Below are positions 1-5,889 of a DNA stretch of 8,468 bases, in pieces. The position numbers and the translations under genes were made by a program. Numbering within the stretch: position 1 is the stretch's first letter; each line of letters begins with the position of its first letter. The notes beneath the pieces were generated by a model that saw only the letters and a program-made list of their open reading frames with translations, was not told the origin of the DNA and ran no database searches. The stretch comes from an uncultured Oscillospiraceae bacterium (lineage in GTDB: Bacteria; Bacillota; Clostridia; Oscillospirales; Acutalibacteraceae). The stretch covers positions 1 to 8,468 of the forward strand of contig CABQCM010000039.1 of NCBI GenBank assembly GCA_902462665.1. The letters are read 5' to 3'.

Positions 1-153
1 TGGGGCATCCCATACGGCAACCGTTTTTTGATCCTCAGAAACGGAGGGCGGCGTGACAACCGGTTCTGCCACTACAGGCGCGGGACAGAACGGGCATCTC
101 TCGTTTTCGCTCGCGTTATAAAAATGGTTATTGAAGCATTTTTTGAGTTTCAT
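1..153 (-). CDS. Zinc-ribbon/FHA-type protein, 5' end only (cut by left edge)
   Basis: Seen: an ATG at 153-151, with GAGG at 163-160 six bases upstream, opens a frame of 51 codons that runs off the window without a stop. It begins MKLKKCFNNHFYNASENERC and continues PFCP. Cys6, His10, Cys20 and Cys23 match the C-x3-H...C-x2-C ribbon of the FHA protein at 5890-6714 (CPYGHFYN...CPAC). A short Pro/Val-rich linker follows, then DQKTVAVWDAP, which matches DVKTVAMWNAP just before the FHA domain of that protein. Inference: this is a paralogue whose linker is about 15 residues rather than over 100, and its FHA domain should lie just outside the window. It starts 20 bp after the stop of the small zinc-ribbon gene, so it is probably in the same operon. 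The ribbon and the KTVAxW motif make the assignment fairly secure; the FHA domain itself is not seen. Confidence 0.8.
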   Translation of the reverse strand, partial: MKLKKCFNNHFYNASENERCPFCPAPVVAEPVVTPPSVSEDQKTVAVWDAP

Positions 154-173
154 ATGACACCTCGTTTCTTTCC

Positions 174-575
174 TTACTGGCATACTTTATTGCCGCATCC
201 GGTGCAGAACGCCGCGCTGGGGCGTAATTCTTTTCCGCAGTGAGGACATTGCAGCATTGTCGGTTGCGGCACTTGTTGCGCTGCTTCAAGTTCGGAAAGA
301 TTTGCGCCGCCCAAATTGCAGAACTTCGCGTCCTGCAATTTGGGCGCACCGCATTTCGAACAGCCGGCGGATACTGTTTGATGCTGAACAATGGGCGCAG
401 ATGCTTCGGGGGCTGTTGATTCAGAAGCGATTTGATTCATCAACTCCAACACAGAGCCGTCTGCCAGAAAAAAGTCCAATTCCGGCGCATTTTCATCCTC
501 TGACTGAGCCAGCGCATCCAGCTTTTCAAAAGTGGTCTTGCCAAGTTCAAGATATAGTTTTTCTTTGTTTTCCAT
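174..575 (-). CDS. Small double zinc-ribbon protein
   Basis: A 133-residue soluble protein of unknown role. Residues 1-50 are acidic and probably helical (MENKEKLYLELGKTTFEKLD); residues 51-70 are an Ala/Ser/Pro linker. Two zinc-ribbon motifs follow: C72-x2-C75...C86-x2-G89, and C110-x2-C113...C124-x2-C127. The second is intact. The first has lost its fourth Cys (FCNLGG where FCxxCG is usual), a change one base could make (TGC to GGC). The start at 575 is preferred because GGAGGA sits 5 nt upstream; an in-frame ATG at 602, overlapping the stop of the kinase gene (TAATG), would add nine residues and has no better site. It lies 26 bp after the PASTA kinase and 20 bp before the next FHA-type gene. 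Ribbons of this kind usually serve in protein or nucleic-acid contacts; the role here is inferred only as an adaptor of the neighbouring kinase/FHA set. Confidence 0.8.
   Translation of the reverse strand: MENKEKLYLELGKTTFEKLDALAQSEDENAPELDFFLADGSVLELMNQIASESTAPEASAPIVQHQTVSAGCSKCGAPKLQDAKFCNLGGANLSELEAAQQVPQPTMLQCPHCGKELRPSAAFCTGCGNKVCQ
308..346. repeat. Perfect 14-bp inverted repeat inside a coding region
   Basis: Bases 308-321 (cgcccaaattgcag) are the exact reverse complement of 333-346, with an 11-base spacer at 322-332. It lies wholly within the small zinc-ribbon gene and spans the codons for PKLQDAKFCNLGG, including the Gly that replaces the fourth zinc-binding Cys. There is no T-run after it and the gene continues through it, so it is not a terminator. 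It could fold as an mRNA hairpin or be the footprint of a template-switch mutation. Confidence 0.85.
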
Positions 576-580
576 GAGAG

Positions 581-586
581 TCCTCC
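581..586 (-). promoter_or_regulatory. Ribosome binding site that sets the start of the small zinc-ribbon gene
   Basis: GGAGGA on the minus strand stands five bases before ATG 575-573. It supports that start over the in-frame ATG at 602, which falls inside the stop-codon overlap of the upstream kinase gene. Confidence 0.75.
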
Positions 587-601
587 GGTTGTTTAAACTC
601 A

Positions 602-3600
602 TTATTTAGGTCGGTATTGCACATATTCCTGAATATTGCTGATGCCTGCCCCCGAAGGGCTGGTGGCGGTTTCGATATTATCCTTTTTGTAGGTATAGGT
701 CGCGGTGCGGGTTCGGGAGCTCCACTGTGTATAAGCGGCAGTCACTTGAACTTGGCGGGTAAATGTTTTATCGACGTCACGATTGTTTTCATAGTCTGCG
801 CGAATCCAGATTTCTCCACCATCCCGATAATAACCATTTATTAACGAAAGCTGATAGTCAAACCATTTTTCCTCCAAAATGTTGTAAACTCCATTTTTAT
901 AGGAGTACCATCCGGTATGACTTGAGTTTGTCCAATGGTAATAATGGTACTGCGTCTTGTATGTGGCCGCGATATTCTGCGTTCTCACTTCCCGCAAAAG
1001 CTGGCCGGAGTTTCTCGGGTCGGCAGTTTGGCTTATAGAGGAATTTTGCCACGCGCTCCACCCACTCCAACTGCCGTATGCGGTGCTGACATAAGCGTAG
1101 CCGGACGGCGCATTGGAATCAGATATGCTTTGTGTGTGCGTATAAGTCCACTTTCGATTCACAATCTGCGCCCCAGCAGGAACAGAAGATGCCAGCATCC
1201 AATCCGACAAGGCTTTCTGACTCCACATGGCAACAAGAGTAATGTTTCCTGTCACCACAAAGCTGGCATTAATTTGCGACGAACCATTTAACCAGCCGGT
1301 GAAATTGTAATAATCACGCGTTGGCGTCGGCAGCGCACCGATTGCATCCCCAGCGTTAATTTCAAACGATGTGGGGCTGACATTACCGCCATTTGGATTA
1401 AAGGTCACGGTATATTTCGTCCTTGTCCATTGCGCGTACAGCGTCATGTTAGCGTTGACCGCCGTGCCATTTTCCACCTTGCTGCCGCCGCTGGCCGCCG
1501 TGAACCAACCGTTGAAAGTATGGTAGGCGCGGGTTGGCACAGGTGCGTTCAAGCCCTGACCGCCCGGATATACCTGCGTTGTCGGATTCACGTTGCCGCC
1601 GTTGGGGTTGAATGTGACTGTGTATTGATTCTGCGTCCACTGCGCGTAAATGGTCGTGTTGCCGTCAAAGGTGGTCGAAGAGGTCACTTGGCTGTCGCCG
1701 CTGGCCGCGGTAAACCAGCCGACAAAGCTGTAATTTTCTCTTGTCGGAGTCGGGAGCGATCCTGTGATTGTGCCGCCGACATTCGCCTGAATGGAACTTG
1801 ACAAAACCGATCCGCCGTTGGCGTTCAGGCTGACCGTGCATTGTCCTTTGCTTACTGTGATCGAAACGATGCCGCCTTTTTCAAGGCTTGCGCCGCCCTG
1901 CGGTGTTTGGCTGATGATCTCGTCCTTCGGCCTGCCGCTGACAGCTTCGCTGACCGCCACTTCAAGGCCGAGCTTTTTCAAATCGTTCCCTGCGGCGTTC
2001 TTCTGCTGGCCGACCACATTCGGCACAGAAACCAGCGGTTTGCCGCTGGACACCACGATGGTTACAGCGTCGCCTTTGCTTGCCTTGCTGCCAGCGCCGG
2101 GGCTTTGGCTGATGACATTGCCGACCGGGACGCCGTCGTTCTTCGCGTATTCAACTTTCGCCGAAAGACCTTTGCCGGACAGCTCCGTCTTAGCGGCGGC
2201 TTCCGATTTGCCGATCACATTCGGTACATCAAAGACCGCGCCGCCTGTGCTGACAACAATCGTCACTCCGGAGCCGGGATCCACCGGCGTCCCTGCCGGG
2301 GGATTTTGGCTGATGATGACGCCGGCTTCTACTGTTTCACTGGATTGTTCTTCGATTTGGACGATTAAGCCCTGCTTTTCAAGCAGCGCGATGGCGTCGC
2401 CTTTGGTTCTGTATTGTACATCAGCAATGGAAAGCTGACCGTTTTCGTCTTTCTGTGCCAGCTCTTCATCGGTTTTCGCCTTGCCCGCGCTGATGACCAC
2501 TTTAATTTCGGTATTGATCGTTACCAAAGAACCCGCGCCCAAATCTTGTGACAGGATCAGATTGATGGGTATATCGTCGGATTCTTTCTTGTCGGTGATT
2601 TTTAGAATGAGGATCGCTTCTTTGGTGCGCGTTTCCGCTTTCTCCACATCGTTGCTAATGACGGACGGGACTTTTGTCATGCCGTCCGGCACGATCGCCG
2701 TTTCCCGTAAATTTGCGTTAAATCCAACTATGCCGGTAGCAAACAACACCGACAAAGTCAGCACCAAGCAAGCGGCGGCGGAGATGGCAATCTTCGTCCA
2801 TAACGGCCATTTCAGCACGTCGATTTTCTTGATCTTTCCGTATCTGCGCTTGACTTCATCCACTGAGTTTAATTCCTGTTCAAAGGCCGCCATATCCGGC
2901 GTCCTGTCCTCGATCCGCACGTTCATGGCGTTGAGGATCGCGGTTTCCTGATTCAGATTGATCTTTTTGGAATATTTTGTGAGGGGCGCGAGGATGTCTT
3001 TTTTCTTGCCCTCGAAAAAGGCGCGGCGTTCCATCGCGTCGGGCGGCGTCTGCCCGGTGATCATGCGATACATGGTGGAGCCGACCGCATATACATCCGT
3101 CCACGGCCCCTGATCGCCGCGGCTTCGGTATTGTTCCTCCGGCGAGTATCCGGGTTTAATGACGACCGTCAGGCTTCGGCTGTGGGAGGTGGTGGCGTAA
3201 CGAGCCGCACCGAAGTCGATCAGCTTGACCTGACCGTATCTGGTGACCATGATATTGTCCGGCGCGATGTCGCGGTGAATGATGTTTTGTTCGTGAACGA
3301 CCTGCAGGGACTGGATGAGGGGCGTCATCAGCCGCACAGCTTCGTCTGCCGGAAGCGGCCCGGTCTTTTCGAGATATTTGGTCAGCGTTTCACCGTCAAG
3401 GTACTCCATGACGATGTACGCCGTGTTGTTTTCCTTGAAGCTTTCAAAAATCCGCACGATGCCGTCCGTGTTGCGGAACTGTGCCAGCCGGTTGGCTTCC
3501 TCGACGAATTTGTCCACGCCGTCATTGAATTGCTCAGACTTGTCGCCGTGGAACACGGTGACCTTCGTTTGTCCCGGCATCCGAGTGGAGAACTCGCTGG

Positions 3601-3838
3601 GGAGATACTCCTTGATGGCGACCTTCTGCTCCAGCACCGTGTTCCACGCAAGGTACGTGACGCCAAAGCCACCGTATCCCAGCACCTTTCCGACGATGTA
3701 TGTATCTTTCAAAAGCCGCCCCGGTTCGAGGTGCAGTGCCTCATCCGGCTCATCGCCGTCCTCGTATCCGCAATGCGGACACATATCTAAAGCCTCATCA
3801 TATTCCGTAAAACAGCTAAAACATCGCTTCATTTTCAT
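602..3838 (-). CDS. Transmembrane Ser/Thr kinase with PASTA domains, B-repeats and Trp/Tyr-rich C-terminus
   Basis: A 1078-residue receptor kinase expected to phosphorylate Ser/Thr in the cytoplasm and sense the cell wall outside. Order seen: zinc ribbon (C6, C9, C20, C23); kinase domain about 47-325 with glycine loop GYGGFG 54-59, VAIK Lys76, HRD 188-190, Asn195, DFG 208-210 and SPEEQY near 232-237; basic stretch, then membrane segment about 349-370; four PASTA domains about 389-452, 471-533, 536-600 and 603-665, the first two divergent; three B-repeats about 668-735, 738-805 and 808-873 (GWFTAASG, YAQW); and a Trp/Tyr-rich domain 877-1078 that I cannot name. PASTA domains in this family bind muropeptides or beta-lactams; B-repeats are common in Gram-positive surface proteins. 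Typical PrkC/PknB kinases are about 600-700 residues, so this one is enlarged. No LPxTG signal is seen. The catalytic loop reads HRDIAPDN, lacking the usual Lys. It starts 19 bp after the other kinase gene, with GGTGG/GTGAG upstream. Kinase and PASTA assignment is firm; ligand and substrates are unknown. Confidence 0.95.
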   Translation of the reverse strand: MKMKRCFSCFTEYDEALDMCPHCGYEDGDEPDEALHLEPGRLLKDTYIVGKVLGYGGFGVTYLAWNTVLEQKVAIKEYLPSEFSTRMPGQTKVTVFHGDKSEQFNDGVDKFVEEANRLAQFRNTDGIVRIFESFKENNTAYIVMEYLDGETLTKYLEKTGPLPADEAVRLMTPLIQSLQVVHEQNIIHRDIAPDNIMVTRYGQVKLIDFGAARYATTSHSRSLTVVIKPGYSPEEQYRSRGDQGPWTDVYAVGSTMYRMITGQTPPDAMERRAFFEGKKKDILAPLTKYSKKINLNQETAILNAMNVRIEDRTPDMAAFEQELNSVDEVKRRYGKIKKIDVLKWPLWTKIAISAAACLVLTLSVLFATGIVGFNANLRETAIVPDGMTKVPSVISNDVEKAETRTKEAILILKITDKKESDDIPINLILSQDLGAGSLVTINTEIKVVISAGKAKTDEELAQKDENGQLSIADVQYRTKGDAIALLEKQGLIVQIEEQSSETVEAGVIISQNPPAGTPVDPGSGVTIVVSTGGAVFDVPNVIGKSEAAAKTELSGKGLSAKVEYAKNDGVPVGNVISQSPGAGSKASKGDAVTIVVSSGKPLVSVPNVVGQQKNAAGNDLKKLGLEVAVSEAVSGRPKDEIISQTPQGGASLEKGGIVSITVSKGQCTVSLNANGGSVLSSSIQANVGGTITGSLPTPTRENYSFVGWFTAASGDSQVTSSTTFDGNTTIYAQWTQNQYTVTFNPNGGNVNPTTQVYPGGQGLNAPVPTRAYHTFNGWFTAASGGSKVENGTAVNANMTLYAQWTRTKYTVTFNPNGGNVSPTSFEINAGDAIGALPTPTRDYYNFTGWLNGSSQINASFVVTGNITLVAMWSQKALSDWMLASSVPAGAQIVNRKWTYTHTQSISDSNAPSGYAYVSTAYGSWSGWSAWQNSSISQTADPRNSGQLLREVRTQNIAATYKTQYHYYHWTNSSHTGWYSYKNGVYNILEEKWFDYQLSLINGYYRDGGEIWIRADYENNRDVDKTFTRQVQVTAAYTQWSSRTRTATYTYKKDNIETATSPSGAGISNIQEYVQYRPK
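1220..1837 (-). repeat. Three tandem B-repeats (InlB/Listeria-Bacteroides type), protein level
   Basis: Three units of about 70 codons lie in tandem in the extracellular part of the PASTA kinase. Each has a V-x-[LF]-[NP]-x-N-G-G start, a PTPTR or PTRAY turn, an F-x-G-W core (Trp708, Trp778, Trp849, spacing 70 and 71) and a YAQW or VAMW end. The first two share GWFTAASG; the third is the most divergent (GWLNGSSQ). This fold forms stalk-like beta modules in surface proteins. Confidence 0.85.
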
Positions 3839-3857
3839 CGCTCACCACCATACCTTG

Positions 3858-5726
3858 TTAACTGAATTTATAGTCGCTGATGTTCTCAAAGAAACCTTCA
3901 AAATCATCGTACACCGATACATACCCTTCCAACAACGCCTTTTTATTCAGCGGAAGGGAGCCGCTCCGATATTGAATGTGCAGGTGATCCTGCGCGTTTT
4001 CACTAAGCATAAACACAAGAAGCCGGTTGACGACTTTCATCTGATCTTCGTCGCATTTTCCAATGCTCCATAAATCCGTGAAAGTGCAGGACACATTTTT
4101 TTCGGTCACCGGGGTTACTGAATATAATCCGGGGATTGATTTTTGCACATCATAAAAATCCGCTGTCACGCCTGTATATTTATCGGTTTTTCCCGCCAAG
4201 AATACTTCTCTCTCACTGCCGGTAGCTTCAATTTCACTGTGAGGCGTTTTGTTCGTGTATTCTGCCGGGGCGATAAATCCAAGCGGGAATTGTTTCGCGT
4301 CAGGAAATACTTTCGAATAGCTGCCAAAGAACAGGACATTGTCGGAGCTAACCGTTTTCACGGCTTTTTGTGCGCTCAGTGCTTTTTGCAGAATAGAGAC
4401 ATCCAGCCCATTGCTTTCAAATAACGGAGGAAGCGCGTCTTTTTTATACGCAGCATTGATTGCGCCGATATAATCGTCTTTTGCATATGATTTCAAAACA
4501 ATGGTTACATTCGGAAAACTCTCGTTGAATGTTTTGACGATCTCATCAAACGCGCCCTTTTTCGCCGTATCTAAGGTTTCGCTTCCGGTTAAGGAATACC
4601 ATAGCTCAACCGTGCTATCCGGCAGCGTTTCGGCCAGCTTTTGCTGGTTATATTGGTATGAGAAAACAGACAATCCTATCGCCACAACGAAAACGGCAGT
4701 CAGTAAACCAATAAGCCGTTTTTTTCTGCGGCGTTTCTTTTCTTTGGCAACACTCAGTACTTTTTTTTCTTTCATGAGAGCTTTTTCAAATTCATCCGCA
4801 GATGTGAAACGCAGATGCATATCTACTGCCATTGCGCGAAGAATGGTATCGTTTATGTAGTCAGGAATATCCGCCTTTATTTCTTTTGGAGGGATCAGGT
4901 TGTCTTCCGCTTTTCGATTGGTAGACTCGACCGGCTTAGTACCTGTAATCATATAATAAAGAGTCGCGCCCAGTGCGTAAATATCCGTCCACGGGCCTTG
5001 TTCGCTGATGGATTGATATTGCTCGGGCGGTGAAAAGCCCGGTTTCATCACCTGTGTGAGCTTTACTGTTTGTTGATCCTCACGTTTTGAAAAGCGTGCC
5101 GCGCCGAAGTCAATCAGCTTTACTTTACCGCTTGAACAGAGAAATATATTGTCAGGGCTGATGTCGCGGTGAATGATTCCTTCACTATGAACGGTTTTTA
5201 ATGCGGAGCATATGCTCTGCATAACTGAAACGCATTGCTCTGTATCCATAGCATTTTGTTTCAGTAACTCGTTTAATGGGGTTCCTTCTAAATATTCCAT
5301 CACCATATAGGCGGTGTTATTTGCTTCAAAGAATTCAAAAATATTAACAATATTGCTGTTTTTACTGAACTTCGCCGTATACCGCGCTTCATCCAAAAAG
5401 CGGTTCAAAAAGTGTTGAAATTCAGCGCGTCGGTTTTGTGCGTAAATCGTCACGTCTTGTGTTCCGGGCTGACGGGTGACCACGCCGGTGTAGTAATATT
5501 CTTTAATTGCGACCACAGTGTTCAGGTTCTTATCCCATGCCTTATAAGTAATGCCAAAGCCGCCAAAGCCAAGCACTTGTCCTACAATGTAGCGGTCATG
5601 CAATACCATACCGGGATAGAGGAAGTACGGCTCGGAAGCCGGGTCGCCTTCCTCATATCCGCAGTGGGGACACATATCCAGCTCACTGTCGTATTCTTTA
5701 AAGCAATTGTTGCATCTGATCATCAT
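3858..5726 (-). CDS. Transmembrane Ser/Thr kinase fused to an extracellular solute-binding-protein-like domain
   Basis: A 622-residue protein. Seen in order: zinc ribbon C5, C8, C19, C22; kinase domain about 46-320 with glycine loop GFGGFG 53-58, VAIK Lys75, HRD 186-188, Asn193, DFG 206-208 and SPPEQY near 232-237; basic stretch KEKKRRRKKR 328-337; a single membrane segment about 338-356; then about 250 residues outside. That outer part begins VELWYSLTGSE, has FNESFPNV and LPPLFES, and ends near LPLNKKAL, all resembling the start and end of family 1 ABC-transporter solute-binding proteins (MalE/UgpB-like). It is shorter than the usual 380-400 residues, as if a middle section were missing. Inference: a ligand or a partner protein bound outside regulates the kinase. 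Cys547 and Cys558 could form a disulfide. The catalytic loop reads HRDISPDN. The start at 5726 is chosen for AGGAGG ten bases upstream; an ATG one codon later is possible. It is about 45% similar by eye to the other kinase in the N-terminal half, suggesting duplication. Kinase call firm; solute-binding homology judged from motifs only. Confidence 0.92.
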   Translation of the reverse strand: MMIRCNNCFKEYDSELDMCPHCGYEEGDPASEPYFLYPGMVLHDRYIVGQVLGFGGFGITYKAWDKNLNTVVAIKEYYYTGVVTRQPGTQDVTIYAQNRRAEFQHFLNRFLDEARYTAKFSKNSNIVNIFEFFEANNTAYMVMEYLEGTPLNELLKQNAMDTEQCVSVMQSICSALKTVHSEGIIHRDISPDNIFLCSSGKVKLIDFGAARFSKREDQQTVKLTQVMKPGFSPPEQYQSISEQGPWTDIYALGATLYYMITGTKPVESTNRKAEDNLIPPKEIKADIPDYINDTILRAMAVDMHLRFTSADEFEKALMKEKKVLSVAKEKKRRRKKRLIGLLTAVFVVAIGLSVFSYQYNQQKLAETLPDSTVELWYSLTGSETLDTAKKGAFDEIVKTFNESFPNVTIVLKSYAKDDYIGAINAAYKKDALPPLFESNGLDVSILQKALSAQKAVKTVSSDNVLFFGSYSKVFPDAKQFPLGFIAPAEYTNKTPHSEIEATGSEREVFLAGKTDKYTGVTADFYDVQKSIPGLYSVTPVTEKNVSCTFTDLWSIGKCDEDQMKVVNRLLVFMLSENAQDHLHIQYRSGSLPLNKKALLEGYVSVYDDFEGFFENISDYKFS

Positions 5727-5736
5727 GTATTCAGTT

Positions 5737-5742
5737 CCTCCT
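5737..5742 (-). promoter_or_regulatory. Ribosome binding site of the solute-binding-domain kinase
   Basis: AGGAGG on the minus strand stands ten bases before ATG 5726-5724. Its first bases overlap the TAG (5743-5741) that ends the decayed kinase remnant upstream, so the kinase's initiation signal directly abuts the fossil gene. Confidence 0.7.
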
Positions 5743-5879
5743 ATTTCGGGCGATATTGGATATACTCTCTTGCCGGTTATGATACCAGTACCGCCCTGAG
5801 CATTCGTGTGTGCCGTGGTTACAGACGTTTCTCTTATCTAAAGCCTCATCATAGTAAAACAGTCGAAACACCTCTACTT
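5741..5879 (-). pseudogene. Remnant of a third kinase gene: both ends kept, middle deleted, frameshifted
   Basis: This fills the 163-bp gap between the FHA gene and the solute-binding kinase. Read on the minus strand, 5873-5826 gives R-C-F-D-C-F-T, then after a 4-base gap Y-D-E-A-L-D. That matches the zinc ribbon of the PASTA kinase (RCFSCFTEYDEALD). On the plus strand 'tctaaagcctcatcata' and 'gtaaaacag' are identical in both places, and only 'ttcc' is missing here. The other end, 5770-5741, reads AREYIQYRPK then stop, matching the C-terminus QEYVQYRPK of the PASTA kinase; a frame-shifted GTGI just before it matches GAGI. So the first 17 or so codons are joined to the last 20-30 codons of a PASTA-kinase-like gene. 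The ATG is gone (GTAGAG where the intact gene has ATGAAG). The join falls at or near GATA, a word present at both parent sites (TTAGATATG and AAGGATAAT), which fits a deletion between short repeats. No product is expected. Confidence 0.8.
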
Positions 5880-5889
5880 TCTGTCCGGC

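Noticed and set aside
308..346. Transcription terminator
   Set aside because: The inverted repeat is inside a coding region, has an 11-base loop and no T-run on either side.
128..391. Minus-strand 87-codon frame overlapping the small zinc-ribbon gene
   Set aside because: It is the other-frame shadow of that gene; the zinc-ribbon motifs are in the 174-575 frame.
576..602. ATG at 602 as the start of the small zinc-ribbon gene
   Set aside because: The strong GGAGGA site lies downstream of it and is correctly spaced for ATG 575; the added residues SLNNRRTL look like translated leader.
1220..1837. DNA-level tandem repeat or mobile repeat
   Set aside because: The units are similar as protein but well diverged as DNA; they are domain repeats, not a recent nucleotide expansion.
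1791..4073. Long plus-strand open frames opposite the two kinases (for example 1791-2438, 3131-3790 and 3315-4073)
   Set aside because: They lie antisense to clear kinase and PASTA coding sequence, have low-complexity or odd composition, and show no recognisable motifs or ribosome binding sites.
5747..5870. Short GTG-started frame through the gap reading VFRLFYYDEALDK
   Set aside because: It mixes frames of the kinase remnant (YDEALD at one end, out of frame with QYRPK at the other) and lacks a ribosome binding site; a decayed gene explains it better.
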